A DNA stretch of 57,747 nucleotides from Acinetobacter sp. ANC 3903 (GCF_002135315.1 NZ_NEGA01000021.1:1-57747); one strand, 5' to 3'. Positions 9,204 to 17,905 are shown, counted from the stretch's first letter. The notes: generated by a model not told the origin, from the letters alone. A program made the numbers and translations.

Positions 9204-10613
9204 TTAATCTTCAGTAGCACAGTTCCGGACAGTAATACCCTGTTCTTTAGCATATTGTTGTGATGATTTTTCAATGATAGGGCGCAATAATTCACGATCT
9301 GCCTGTACCCAGTCACTAATCACTTTCCATGCTTGGCCATCCCATTGTTGGAAACGCACTGCTCCACCACCTTCGTGATCTTCACAGGACAGTTTTAGAG
9401 GTTGTACCAAACCATAAGCACCAAGTTCTTTTAAACGCTCATCTGTTAAATGGATGTTTTCAAAGCCCCAGCGAACTTCTTCACCCGTTAAAGGACGCTT
9501 ACCAAATTTTTCTTGAGCTACACGAACAGCTTCTACATTTAAAATACCATTCACAACGCCAAGGTTATAATAAACCGTACCAAAACGTTTTTTATCAGCT
9601 AAGTCTGACTGGCCTTTATCTAAAACTAAAGATTTGATTTCTTGTAATACTGGAAAATTAGTTCCTGATGGATGGGTGGTGATAGAAATAAAGCCATTTG
9701 CAGCATTACCTGCTGGCGCTGCATCTTCTTCAGAGTTTGACCAGATATTCCCAATAATTTTATTTGTTGGATAGCCAACTTTTTGTGCCGTTTTTAAGGC
9801 AACTGGATTCATTACCCCCCAGCCCCGTAAAATAACCCAATCTGGCTGAATGCGTCGAATGTTCAACCATTGTGATTGTTGCTCATTACCAGGATGTGGT
9901 ACTTCAATATGGGTGACTTCAAAACCATATTTTTTAGATAAAATATCAATTACAGGGATTGTTTCTTTACCATAAGGTGATCCATGGTAAAGCACGACAA
10001 TTTTCTTGCCTTTAAGATTTTCAATACCACCACTTTGTTGTCCTAAATAATTCACAATCGCAGATACTTCACTGTAGGGGTTTAACTGCAAGGGAAATAC
10101 ATAAGGGAAAACACGACCATCTGTAGAATCTGTACGACCATGGTTAATGGTAATCAACGGCAATTTGTCTTTTGTAGAACGTTCTAGTGTTGCATAGGCA
10201 ATTCCCACAGATAATGGATTGGTTGCTGCTGCTGGTGCTCCATTTAAACCTTTTTTCAAGCGTTCATAGCACTCAACCCCTTTTTCAACAACATATTCGG
10301 TTTCACATTCTGACCAGACCATCTTTACACCATTCACACCGCCTTTGGCATTAATCGCTTTGAGATAATCAATAAAGCCGCCAAAGAAACCTGTTCCACC
10401 TGATGCATAAGGGCCAACACGGTAACTCTGTAATGGGAAATATTGTGCATTCTGATCAGACAATTGTGCTGGTTCTACAGCAGTTGCTTGTGCCTGTGCT
10501 GGTGCTTTTTCTAATGGTTGTTCAGGTTTATCCTTTTTGGTGACCAAAACAATGATTACAAGGATGATCGCAATAGCAACCAACCAGAACCATAAGGATT
10601 TAAACAATTTCAT
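9204..10613 (-). CDS. Membrane-anchored periplasmic binding protein of a Liv-type ABC importer
   Basis: A 469-residue type 1 periplasmic ligand-binding protein of the branched-chain amino-acid/amide family. Residues 6-25 form a single hydrophobic segment with no clear cleavage site or lipobox, followed by a Pro/Gln/Ala-rich linker, so the protein is probably tethered to the inner membrane. This is unusual for LivJ relatives, which are released. It is also longer than LivJ (about 370). It has four Cys, all in the periplasmic part (SEC, VEC, LSC, RNC), which suggests two disulfides, and only three Met. It is the fifth gene of the ABC operon, and sets the specificity of the importer. The ligand is unknown; a sulfone, sulfonate or related organosulfur compound is inferred from context. 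Confidence 0.85.
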   Translation of the reverse strand: MKLFKSLWFWLVAIAIILVIIVLVTKKDKPEQPLEKAPAQAQATAVEPAQLSDQNAQYFPLQSYRVGPYASGGTGFFGGFIDYLKAINAKGGVNGVKMVWSECETEYVVEKGVECYERLKKGLNGAPAAATNPLSVGIAYATLERSTKDKLPLITINHGRTDSTDGRVFPYVFPLQLNPYSEVSAIVNYLGQQSGGIENLKGKKIVVLYHGSPYGKETIPVIDILSKKYGFEVTHIEVPHPGNEQQSQWLNIRRIQPDWVILRGWGVMNPVALKTAQKVGYPTNKIIGNIWSNSEEDAAPAGNAANGFISITTHPSGTNFPVLQEIKSLVLDKGQSDLADKKRFGTVYYNLGVVNGILNVEAVRVAQEKFGKRPLTGEEVRWGFENIHLTDERLKELGAYGLVQPLKLSCEDHEGGGAVRFQQWDGQAWKVISDWVQADRELLRPIIEKSSQQYAKEQGITVRNCATED

Positions 10614-10662
10614 TTTATGCCTCTAAATAGATAAGTAAATCAATGGAATTCATTCAAAGTAA

Positions 10663-11733
10663 TTAATAACGTAATGGCCAGGCTCTTAATCGCTGATAAA
10701 GCGTGCGTAATAAACGGCTCAGACCTTCAGGCTCTTTGATAAGGAAATAAATAATCAAAGCACCAAAAATAATTTTTTGCAGATTTTGTAATAGCGCCTG
10801 GTCAATCCCCTGACCAAAAATAGCTTGGCCAAATACACTCAAAAAAATCGGAAGCAATACAATAAAAGCTGCACCATAGAAGCTGCCTGCTAAACTGCCT
10901 AGCCCACCAATAATAATGATGAATAGAATTTGAAATGAGCGGTTCAGATCAAGTCCATTCGCTTCAATTGTTCCAAGATAGGCAAAGGCCCACAGTGCAC
11001 CGGCAATTCCGAGATAAAAGGAACTGATGGCAAATGCTAGTAACTTGGTTCTTCCGACTGGAATACCAATAGTGACGGCAGCTGTTTCCATGTCTCGGAC
11101 GGCTCTAAAATTCCGCCCATATTGACTTTGGATAAGATTGCGGGCTAAAAAAGTCAGTACGACCACAATGCTCAATGTCAGCAGATAATGTTCAGCCGGA
11201 CTACTCAGCGAATAACCCAATATTTCCATAGGTGGGACAGAAATCACCCCTGAAGCATTGTGATTAGTGAACCAGCCATACTGCGTGAATAACCAGGGAA
11301 CAAAAAATTGAGCAGCCAACGTAGAAACAATTAAATAAAATCCTTTAATTCTCAAACTAGGCAAACCCACCAAAATCCCAAAGAGAGCTGAAATAAGTCC
11401 CCCCAAGAGAATACTCAGCAGTAACGGCAATTGAGGAACACGTAACTCCAGGTTATAAGTTGCAAATGCTCCCACAGCCATAAACGCCGCAGATCCTAAT
11501 GACAATTGCCCTGCATAGCCGGTCAAAATATTTAACCCTAACCCTGCTAATGCCAAAACTAAATAAGGGACTAAAATGGCATTAAACAAATAGTCCGAAC
11601 CCACAAAAGGCAGGAAGACAAAAGCGATTAACAGACCAAAATAGAACAAAATGCGATGTTCTTTTAAACGAAAAATACGCTGTTCATCTTGATAATGCTG
11701 AGGATATTGTCCTGATTGACTAAAAAGAAACAT
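10663..11733 (-). CDS. ABC transporter permease, LivM type
   Basis: A 356-residue inner-membrane permease of the branched-chain amino-acid family, with about ten hydrophobic segments. The LivM marks NILTGYAGQLSLGSAAFMAV (about 68-87) and the cytoplasmic coupling loop around GRNFRAVRDMETAAVTIGI are visible. The stop codon lies three bases after... the next gene upstream (LivH) ends at 11737, so the two are tightly linked. It contains no Cys and only four Met, which is very low for a membrane protein of this size. It forms the pore with LivH. Confidence 0.9.
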   Translation of the reverse strand: MFLFSQSGQYPQHYQDEQRIFRLKEHRILFYFGLLIAFVFLPFVGSDYLFNAILVPYLVLALAGLGLNILTGYAGQLSLGSAAFMAVGAFATYNLELRVPQLPLLLSILLGGLISALFGILVGLPSLRIKGFYLIVSTLAAQFFVPWLFTQYGWFTNHNASGVISVPPMEILGYSLSSPAEHYLLTLSIVVVLTFLARNLIQSQYGRNFRAVRDMETAAVTIGIPVGRTKLLAFAISSFYLGIAGALWAFAYLGTIEANGLDLNRSFQILFIIIIGGLGSLAGSFYGAAFIVLLPIFLSVFGQAIFGQGIDQALLQNLQKIIFGALIIYFLIKEPEGLSRLLRTLYQRLRAWPLRY

Positions 11734-11736
11734 ATA

Positions 11737-12618
11737 TTAGACCCTCGCAACTTGCTGCTGACCGAACAAGCCTGTTGGTCGTACCAATAGGAACAGGATG
11801 GCGAGCAAGTATGGGAACCAGTTTTCTATACCTGAACCAATTAATCCGCCTAAATAGATTTCTGCGAGCTTTTCACTTGCACCAACAATAAGCCCTGCCA
11901 CAATAGCGCCTGAAATTGAAGTAAAGCCACCGATGATCAATACCGGTAATGCTTTCAGTACAACCAGTGATAATGAGAATTGCACACCTAAACGAGCTCC
12001 CCACAATAGGCCTGCAACTAATGCAACAAAGCCTGCTACAGTCCAGACGAGAATCCAAATTTTATTGAGCTGAATCCCAATTGACTGAGCTGCAAGTGGA
12101 TCATCAGCAACTGCTCTAAGGGAAATACCAAAACGCGTCTTGCTAAAAAGTAAAGATAAAATGATGACTAAACTTCCTGCTATCGCAGTCGCAAAAAGAT
12201 CAAATTTGCTGAGCATAATTCCAAAGACATCAATAGGAGTGTCAGAAATTCCCAGATCTAGACCATGAACCTGTGTTCCCCATAGGGTTTGTGCTACACC
12301 CTCAATGACATAGCTTAATCCCAGCGTTGCCATAAATAAGGTAATCACAGAGCGGTTAATCAAATGCCGTAAAATCAATGCATCAATCAGCAAAACTAAA
12401 ATAAAAATCGAGAATAAAGTCACAATGAATGCGACAAAGAATGGAATGCCGAGCTCTGTTAAATTAACAAAGGTCAATGCAGCAAAAAGTACTAACGCTC
12501 CCTGAGCAAAGTTAAATACTCCAGATGCACGATAAATCAACACAAAACCGATGGCGACTAAAGAGTACATAACCCCTGCGAAAGTCCCACCGAGTAATAC
12601 TTCAAGAAAGAAAGACAT
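11737..12618 (-). CDS. ABC transporter permease, LivH type
   Basis: A 293-residue permease of the branched-chain amino-acid family. Marks are GVMYSLVAIGFVLIYRASGV (about 15-34) followed by FNFAQGALVLF, and the coupling loop GISLRAVADDPLAAQSIGI (about 167-185). Hydrophobic segments fill the rest of the chain. It has no Cys and four Met. It is the third gene of the operon, after the ANL-like gene and LivG, and ends three bases before the LivM start. It pairs with LivM to form the translocation path. Confidence 0.9.
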   Translation of the reverse strand: MSFFLEVLLGGTFAGVMYSLVAIGFVLIYRASGVFNFAQGALVLFAALTFVNLTELGIPFFVAFIVTLFSIFILVLLIDALILRHLINRSVITLFMATLGLSYVIEGVAQTLWGTQVHGLDLGISDTPIDVFGIMLSKFDLFATAIAGSLVIILSLLFSKTRFGISLRAVADDPLAAQSIGIQLNKIWILVWTVAGFVALVAGLLWGARLGVQFSLSLVVLKALPVLIIGGFTSISGAIVAGLIVGASEKLAEIYLGGLIGSGIENWFPYLLAILFLLVRPTGLFGQQQVARV

Positions 12619-12655
12619 GAAATAGACCTTAATTTTTTAATGAATTTTTAAGTAT

Positions 12656-13447
12656 TTAACTGGCGTCAATCTCTTGCATCCCCAGATAAGCACTCAACAC
12701 CTCTGGATGTGCCTGAATATCTGCTGCTGAGCCGTCTGCAATTTTTTGCCCATAGTCCAGTACAACAATGTGATCAGAAATATTCATAACCACACCTAAA
12801 TCATGCTCAATCATTAAAATAGTGATTCCCAAACGCTGGTTTATCTTTTGAATAAAATTAGCAATACTTTGCTTCTCTTCATGATTCATACCCGCCATTG
12901 GCTCATCCAAAAGCAATAACTCAGGTTCAGCTGCCAAAGCACGTGCTAGTTCAACCCTTTTTTGCAAGCCATACGATAAGGTACTGACAATCTGCTCACG
13001 ATATTCCTGTAAATTAAGCAGCTTTAAAATTTCTTCGACTTTATGACGCTGCTCATCATCATTTTTTTTAGCTTGTGGTAACGATAAAATTGCAGCAAAT
13101 AACGAATACTTACTTTTTAATACTCGCCCCGCCAAGACATTATCCAATACCGACATTTGTTTAAATAAAGCCAGATTTTGAAAGGTTCGAGCAATTCCTA
13201 AATGCGGTGCATGCTTCGCTTTATAGTGATTAAGCATTTTTCCAGATAAAATAATCTGGCCCGACTGTGGCTGGTAAATACCATTAATAATGTTGATAAC
13301 AGAACTTTTTCCTGCACCGTTCGGCCCGATCAAAGAACAAATATGTCCTTTATCTACCTTAAAACTCAGTTTTTTCAGGATTTGAGATGTGCCAAAAGCC
13401 AGATCAATATCCTTGACTTCTAGATAGGTCGTAGTGATTGATGTCAT
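12656..13447 (-). CDS. ABC transporter ATP-binding protein, LivG type
   Basis: A 263-residue ATPase subunit of the same importer. Walker A is GPNGAGKSS, the signature is LSYGLQKRVELARAL, and Walker B is LLLLDEP followed by MAGMNHEEK, a LivG mark; the switch His lies in IEHDLGVVM. I chose the second of two close ATGs (13447) because AGGAG abuts the first and sits six bases before the second. The gene starts nine bases after the stop of the ANL-like gene, which suggests translational coupling. It works with LivF as a heterodimer. Confidence 0.88.
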   Translation of the reverse strand: MTSITTTYLEVKDIDLAFGTSQILKKLSFKVDKGHICSLIGPNGAGKSSVINIINGIYQPQSGQIILSGKMLNHYKAKHAPHLGIARTFQNLALFKQMSVLDNVLAGRVLKSKYSLFAAILSLPQAKKNDDEQRHKVEEILKLLNLQEYREQIVSTLSYGLQKRVELARALAAEPELLLLDEPMAGMNHEEKQSIANFIQKINQRLGITILMIEHDLGVVMNISDHIVVLDYGQKIADGSAADIQAHPEVLSAYLGMQEIDAS

Positions 13448-13456
13448 ACTCATCTC

Positions 13457-14620
13457 CTACTGCACTACGCTGACTGAAATTACTGTTGTCTCATGATTAA
13501 AGTCAGCAAACTGGGTGATATTCCATTCTGCCTGCTGTCCCCAATACTCTACTTTTACGCCCAAGTTTTCGTAAAAACGTTGAGTAATTTCATCAAGCCC
13601 TTCTCCTACAATCAAAGCTGTTTTTAATCGAGAAAATCCTAACTCTTCCAAAATGGCTCGTTTGAATAATCCAAGAAGAATTTTTTGGAGAAGACTCAAC
13701 GGTAACTGCTGCTGAGCTTGCAGTAATACAGTGTAATAAGCTTTTCTGAGCCAACTGCCTGATTGTGGCAAACGTTGAATAATGAGCTGTTCAACACGCT
13801 CATAAGTTGACTTCGTTCCAAGTACCAAGGTAGGTGCGATAACTTGTCTATCCTGATCCCGTGTTTGCAAAGTCTCAGGAATATTTAAGCTGAATCCAGC
13901 AAGTAACCATGCTGACCACAAATAACGAATATGCCCAATACTTGAAAATGCTCGAGCAATAAATGCTTCTTCATCTTCATTTAGCTCATGGGTTTGAACC
14001 AGTAACTCTGCTTCCTGAATTAGATCTTGATGTGAGTAATCAATACTGAATCTTTGATTGTTTTCAAAATGTTCAAAACTAAATGCAATTTGTGAAGCTG
14101 GAATATTTATACTGTTAAAATCAATCAATGGCGTTTTATTTTCAGCTAGCAAACTTGTCAAGTCGACAATATGTTCGTGCTGAATCTGCTTCAGATTATT
14201 TTGTTCAAGATAAAAAATATACGCTGGATCGCAATTTAAAGACTCGATTGAGACCAGCCACTCCAATTGCTCAACTAAAATATAGTCAGGTTTTAATGCT
14301 GCTAAATATTTGACAAAATCATGCTTAATGGAATTTTCAAAGCTTTGATCAAATAATTGAACCTTTCCACCTAATGCCTGTATGGCCAGACTGATTGCAA
14401 CAATATCAACATTGGGACTACTACAAATTAAAAAAACCTGATCTTTTTTTAAACCCAATTTATCCAATGCTGATGCATATTTTTCGCTTCTTTTCAGTAA
14501 TTCATGCCAGGTCCATTGCTCCCATCGACCTAATTTTTTATGTCTGAGTGCTATTGCTTTCGGTCTAAGTTGTGCGTGATAAGCCAACAAAGAAATAAGA
14601 CTGTGCATAGATGCCGACAT
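13457..14620 (-). CDS. Degenerate, shortened acyl-CoA-synthetase (ANL)-like protein in an ABC operon
   Basis: The first gene of the ABC operon encodes about 387 residues that resemble the N-terminal domain of long-chain acyl-CoA synthetases (QLRPKAIALRHKKLGRWEQW and then WHELLKRSEKYASALDKLGL near the N-terminus). Full family members have about 600 residues. The phosphate-binding motif usually written TSGTTGxPKG is absent; the equivalent place reads SFEHFENNQRFSIDYSHQDL. The YGxTE motif is replaced by VEYWGQQAEWN, and the C-terminal domain is missing. The frame is open without interruptions, so this is a retained protein, not a pseudogene, but adenylation activity is very unlikely. An ATG at 14641 overlaps the AGGAGG sequence, so the ATG at 14620 is the better start. 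Full-length homologues recur in similar Liv-type clusters of proteobacteria. A structural or regulatory role for the transporter is possible. Confidence 0.7.
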   Translation of the reverse strand: MSASMHSLISLLAYHAQLRPKAIALRHKKLGRWEQWTWHELLKRSEKYASALDKLGLKKDQVFLICSSPNVDIVAISLAIQALGGKVQLFDQSFENSIKHDFVKYLAALKPDYILVEQLEWLVSIESLNCDPAYIFYLEQNNLKQIQHEHIVDLTSLLAENKTPLIDFNSINIPASQIAFSFEHFENNQRFSIDYSHQDLIQEAELLVQTHELNEDEEAFIARAFSSIGHIRYLWSAWLLAGFSLNIPETLQTRDQDRQVIAPTLVLGTKSTYERVEQLIIQRLPQSGSWLRKAYYTVLLQAQQQLPLSLLQKILLGLFKRAILEELGFSRLKTALIVGEGLDEITQRFYENLGVKVEYWGQQAEWNITQFADFNHETTVISVSVVQ

Positions 14621-14690
14621 TCTGCAAAACTTCCTCCTCATATCGTTTGTAAAAACAATGTGAGACTTGAATAAATATTGCAGTATCTAT

Positions 14691-14706
14691 TTCAATTTAT
14701 GTGCCA
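14691..14706 (-). promoter_or_regulatory. Candidate sigma-54 promoter of the ABC-transporter operon
   Basis: The minus strand reads TGGCACATAAATTGAA: a perfect -24 box and TTGA in place of TTGC at -12, with correct spacing. The expected start near 14680 leaves about 60 bases to the ANL-like start. A TGTT-N8-AACA repeat (14790-14805) lies about 92 bases upstream. The -12 mismatch makes this weaker than the other three sites. Confidence 0.5.
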
Positions 14707-14894
14707 AATATCATTATCAATAATATCAATCACTTATTTAATAGGCATACAGCGCCTTGCTTATTTTTTTCTAAAAAATGTTGAACTACTGTTTTATATG
14801 CAACAATTATCAAAATTTTTGGCAGATAGATTTAAAATTTTCTTATTTTATAAGTACTAAAAATATCATTGCTACTAAATACGTCCGGCAAAAG
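14707..14894. other. Intergenic, AT-rich
   Basis: Apart from the promoter and the TGTT...AACA repeat at 14790-14805, I see no gene or structure before the broken phage lipoprotein gene. The short open frame at 14678-14860 has no Shine-Dalgarno or family resemblance. Confidence 0.5.
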
Positions 14895-15271
14895 TTACTT
14901 TGGTAATTTCAAATCAACGTCTGGAATTACAGTACTTGGTCTGAAATCAACTTTATAGCGATATGTACTCACACCTTTGCTATTAAGTTGCTCGGAGAAA
15001 TAAGTGACATTATCGGAAATACCTCATGAGTGTTTCTTGAACTCATCCGCACCAGTCTTACAAGTCACATCAACTTTGCGCTCACCAACTGGATCAAAAG
15101 AACACTTACCTTCAATTGTTTAGATGTATTCACCAGTGATGCCAATTGTGGAAAACAATACGGCGATCTTGGCATATGACAATTTACGCGAAGCAACTTG
15201 AGCATCACGTGAACAACCTACAGCTCCAATTGCACACATCAAGAGCCAACTGTTAGTAGTTTTGTTTTCAT
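14895..15271 (-). pseudogene. Phage-type small lipoprotein, broken
   Basis: The minus strand starts MKTKLLTVGS, then shifts frame into LLMCAIGAVGCSRDAQVASR, which completes a lipoprotein signal with a lipobox ending in Cys. The frame then meets TAA after GITGEYI and TGA after DEFKKHS, while clear coding sequence continues to LPK and TAA at 14895. One frameshift and two stops make this a pseudogene of a secreted lipoprotein of about 120 residues. Its function is unknown. It lies at the end of a row of minus-strand phage-type small genes. Confidence 0.7.
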
Positions 15272-15291
15272 TGATTCATTATCCTTTAGCC

Positions 15292-15327
15292 AATAAAAAA
15301 GCCCAATCAAATTAATGATCAGGCTTA
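15292..15327 (-). terminator. Terminator after the 37-residue gene
   Basis: The arms GCC...GATCA / TGATC...GGC around 15299-15325, with a run of six A on the left side, make a minus-strand hairpin followed by U residues. It closes the transcript of the small gene at 15345-15458. Confidence 0.55.
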
Positions 15328-15344
15328 TGTTATCTGGTTTGGTA

Positions 15345-15458
15345 TTATTCAACTTCTTTCAAGCAATCCCGGCACACCTGGATTTCTTCATCATCAACCG
15401 TGTAATCGATTTCAGTGGCACCATGCAGGCCGAATAAACACATTAAGAATTGGAGCAT
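15345..15458 (-). CDS. 37-residue phage-type small protein, copy 1
   Basis: This short gene encodes MLQFLMCLFGLHGATEIDYT and then VDDEEIQVCRDCLKEVE. It has a CRDC pair, a hydrophobic start and an acidic middle. Two relatives lie at 15908-16021 and 57408-57520, and conservation of frame and sequence among the three argues that it is real. The GGA in front of its ATG is part of the trailing end of a hairpin with a U8 tract, so translation and termination may be linked. No function is recognised. Confidence 0.65.
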   Translation of the reverse strand: MLQFLMCLFGLHGATEIDYTVDDEEIQVCRDCLKEVE

Positions 15459-15467
15459 AATTTTTTC

Positions 15468-15527
15468 CAAAAAAAAGTCCCATGCGAGGGATGCATAGGA
15501 CTAAAACAAGAGAAACTACAGCGTTTC
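15468..15527 (-). ncRNA. Short structured leader or sRNA with GAAAC/GTTTC stem and terminator
   Basis: On the minus strand a GAAAC-N6-GTTTC palindrome (15512-15527) is followed by a hairpin AGTCC-CATGC...GCATA-GGACT (15476-15502) and eight U. The same palindrome-then-terminator layout recurs at 16384-16468, 56769-56853 and 57293-57347, while the terminator sequences differ. It could be a small RNA or an attenuated leader of the 37-residue gene. Confidence 0.5.
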
Positions 15528-15907
15528 AATTCGTTGGCGCATTATAAATATGTATTTAAAATATATGAATAGCAAAAACTACCAAATCTATAAAAAATGA
15601 AAGTTTATAAATAAAAACCAGAGTATTCTCATACCTTGGTTTTTATACATATCCTAGAAAAAGAAAAGCCCCGACATATGAATGACGAGGCTTATATGTC
15701 GTAATACTTTCGACAAAATATAAAAATCTTCAATAAAAAACCTGCTTAACTCTCCCAAATTAAACAGGCCTAATTCTACTAATACCTTAGAATTTTTGGA
15801 GTTATTATTTGTTTTCACTGAATATAGAATTAAATTATTTCAAGATTATTAAAATAATAAAAAACATGATTATTAATTTAATTAATCGCATTTTTTTTAA
15901 TCAATTA

Positions 15908-16021
15908 TTACTTAACCTCTTTCAAACAATCCCGCCACACTTTAATTTCTTCATCATCAATCGTGTAATCGATTTCTGTCGCACCATGCAGGCCGAATAA
16001 ATACATTAAGAATCGGAGCAT
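15908..16021 (-). CDS. 37-residue phage-type small protein, copy 2
   Basis: Encodes MLRFLMYLFGLHGATEIDYT then IDDEEIKVWRDCLKEVK, a close relative of the protein at 15345-15458; one of its two Cys is replaced (WRDC). GAGGG lies about eight bases upstream of the ATG. It follows the 53-residue gene at 16119-16280 on the same strand. A 12-bp imperfect hairpin (ATGGT...CCTTCA / TGAAGG...ACCAT, about 16034-16095) lies between them. Confidence 0.65.
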   Translation of the reverse strand: MLRFLMYLFGLHGATEIDYTIDDEEIKVWRDCLKEVK

Positions 16022-16118
16022 ATATTACCCTCAACGATATGGTCCCTTCACAAATGTATTTCTAGTTAAAAATATATGAAGGTACCATCAGGATATTTTA
16101 ATTATGGTGAAACAGGAT

Positions 16119-16280
16119 TTATTTAATTCGATCTAAGTAGCGACCATATGTAATCCATTTACACTTTCCACATTGCCACTCACTGCGAGCATTTAAATGG
16201 TTCATCTGATCCCCATGAATAGTTCGAATCAGCTTGTAATCATGCTTACAAAAAATAGATTTGATAATTCTCTTAATCAT
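16119..16280 (-). CDS. 53-residue zinc-ribbon-like phage-type protein, copy 1
   Basis: Encodes MIKRIIKSIFCKHDYKLIRT, followed by a segment ending in SEWQCGKCKWITYGRYLDRIK. The CKH and CGKC elements could bind zinc. The gene at 56962-57123 encodes a nearly identical protein in inverted orientation. The region upstream contains GGTGGGG six bases from the ATG. Such proteins occur in Acinetobacter phage regions; no function is known. Confidence 0.7.
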   Translation of the reverse strand: MIKRIIKSIFCKHDYKLIRTIHGDQMNHLNARSEWQCGKCKWITYGRYLDRIK

Positions 16281-16383
16281 ACCCCACCATCTTGTTAACT
16301 GAATTCCCTACACCCAACTCACAATCTAAACCTACAGTACTATTGGGAATTGGAATTAAATAAGGTCTACAGCTTTCCCGCAT

Positions 16384-16468
16384 GCAAAAAAAAGCCCACT
16401 CAAGGAAAGTGATGTGGGCTTATAAACTAAGGACCTTGGGAGGTCATTCAGAAACTACAGCAGTTTCT
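16384..16468 (-). ncRNA. About 85-nt structured RNA (C4-like cassette A')
   Basis: The minus strand carries three successive stems: a perfect AGAAACT-N5-AGTTTCT palindrome (16450-16468), a short GACC-N6-GGTC hairpin (16432-16445), and a terminator AAGCCCAC...GTGGGCTT (16392-16421) followed by eight U. TTGAAT lies about 23 bases before the first stem and could be a -35 box. The copy at 56769-56853 keeps all three stems, with compensating sequence changes. The layout recalls phage C4 antisense RNAs, which have multi-copy relatives in A. baumannii. Confidence 0.6.
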
Positions 16469-16583
16469 ATTGGTTATTTTGTACACTATTCAAATAGTTT
16501 TCACTGGCTGAATATTCCAAAAATTAAGATAATACAAAATAAATCAATATATTATAAAAACATAATTAATGATTTGTTAAATA

Positions 16584-16620
16584 TTAAAAAAGTCCACTTA
16601 ACCTGGGGAAGCTAAGCGGA
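16584..16620 (-). terminator. Terminator downstream of the 92-residue phage gene
   Basis: The minus strand reads AGTCCGCTTA...TTAAGTGGACT followed by six U. The right-hand locus has a similar hairpin at 56611-56650. Confidence 0.6.
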
Positions 16621-16739
16621 CTAGTACGGGGTATCATCTTTTTTATTTTTATTGCACTTTCTCTTTGGAGCAAAAAAAATATATCACCATGCTTTGATTT
16701 ACAACGTATAGAGAATGCACAGGAACTGTTTTTACTCGT

Positions 16740-17018
16740 CTACTTTGGGTTATTTTTCTTTTTAAGGTATGGCAACTTTGATTTAAACATTACTTCATTT
16801 TTTGTCACCCTGAACTCTTTTTTTGTTCCAGGATGAATAAAAGTATTTTCATCATTTAGACCAATCACCTTTTCATTAATCACTATTTGAGGCAAAGGTA
16901 CACATACAGGTTTTGTTCCGTATTCATTGAAAATCTTTTCAAACACCCGCTTTACCACTATCTTCATACCACAACGACTTATAGCTTTTACTTCTTTTAA
17001 TATAAAAATTTTAGACAT
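16740..17018 (-). CDS. Uncharacterised phage-type protein, 92 residues
   Basis: A basic protein with no transmembrane segment and no domain I recognise. The ATG at 17018 is preceded by AAAGAG ten bases away; a TTG at 17024 would add two residues. It lies downstream of the structured RNA at 17105-17204, which is on the same strand and could control it, in the way C4 RNA controls the genes after it in phages P1 and P7. It ends before the hairpin at 16584-16620. Confidence 0.5.
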   Translation of the reverse strand: MSKIFILKEVKAISRCGMKIVVKRVFEKIFNEYGTKPVCVPLPQIVINEKVIGLNDENTFIHPGTKKEFRVTKNEVMFKSKLPYLKKKNNPK

Positions 17019-17104
17019 TTCCAATAACTCTTTTTATTTTTTTCCAAAGAATTATAGAAGTGCCATCTTTCTGTGTTGTAAATTTTTTATATAAATTTGT
17101 GATC

Positions 17105-17204
17105 AAAAAAAATCTAGTGGCGGCAATTAATCTTAAACCACTACGAATAGGGGAAGCCGCCATAAGGTACCCTGATATTGCTTACACAGAACATTTCTCA
17201 GGGC
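17105..17204 (-). ncRNA. C4-like phage antisense RNA candidate
   Basis: On the minus strand a CCCTGA...TCAGGG stem (17170-17203) is followed by a strong TGGCGGC...GCCGCCA hairpin (17118-17162) and eight U (17105-17112). The size of about 100 bases and the stem order resemble C4 antisense RNAs, which regulate a downstream gene. The downstream gene here is the 92-residue frame. Confidence 0.5.
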
Positions 17205-17279
17205 ATTAAAAAAACCCACTATTTAGTGAGCTCTTAAATTCAATTCTTTGGCTTCCGTATATACACTTCAGCCTGATCT

Positions 17280-17555
17280 GTGGCATCGCACAACTTCATA
17301 TCTTTGGATAGTCAAACCCCAGTATTTGGCCACATCCCATCAACAGGGATTCTTTACCAACAGCCACCATCAAGTGAGCAGATTGCTAAGGCAAATAAAG
17401 TTGCCAAGGTTAAGGCGGTTTTAAAAGAGTTTGCTGCTATTTCTTTAATTGGCATCACCGTTGTTTCAACCCTATTTACAGTTCGCAGCTGTTCAGATGA
17501 TGCAGATCGTCAAACTGTGCAGGTAGTTAAGTTTCAGATGGAGGTGGGGAAATGA
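17280..17555 (+). CDS. Phage-type single-pass membrane protein, 91 residues
   Basis: An open frame from a GTG (17280) directly after an in-frame TGA, with a hydrophobic segment AAISLIGITVVSTLFTV (about 52-68) that predicts one membrane pass. There is no clear Shine-Dalgarno, so this may be the remnant of a longer gene. Its TGA overlaps the next ATG (ATGA), and it is followed by other broken phage genes on the same strand. No function is known. Confidence 0.5.
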   Translation: MASHNFISLDSQTPVFGHIPSTGILYQQPPSSEQIAKANKVAKVKAVLKEFAAISLIGITVVSTLFTVRSCSDDADRQTVQVVKFQMEVGK

Positions 17556-17905
17556 ATGGTGCACATGAATATGCAGGTTTATTTAAATCTGCTCAGTATG
17601 GGAATCTCTACCTTCTTTCTCATCACCATGCTCGTGGACAAACATTCCAAATATTTGTCGTTCCTGAAGGTTTTCAGATTAAACCCGGGGAATTAATGCG
17701 CCACATGGTTGTATTGAGGTTTATGGAATTCTTGGTGGTCACCCTGGTTGGACTGAATTTTATGGTTGGATTCATAAAGGCCCTTGGCAGCAAGATTTCT
17801 ACAAACTTATAGCTGAGCGCAGAGCTGAAATAGAAAAGCTTGAGCAAGAAAAAGCAGAAGTTTGAGCTAAAAGGGAGAAAGAGGAAAGAGTTGCAATGCC
17901 ATTAG
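17552..17905 (+). pseudogene. Phage-type conserved protein, frameshifted
   Basis: The frame begins MNGAHEYAGLFKSAQYGNLY and is good until about codon 50. Coding sequence then continues in another frame as APHGCIEVYGILGGHPGWTE, then FYGWIHKGPWQQDFYKLIAE, indicating loss of one base near 17697. The second frame meets TGA after EQEKAEV and carries on as AKREKEERVAM. At least one frameshift and one stop make it a pseudogene. The Gly/Trp-rich middle and the coiled-coil C-terminus can be seen, but I do not know its function. Confidence 0.65.

Noticed and set aside
15809..16000. 63-codon plus-strand frame in the phage remnant
   Set aside because: It overlaps the conserved minus-strand 37-residue gene at 15908-16021, whose relatives support the other strand.
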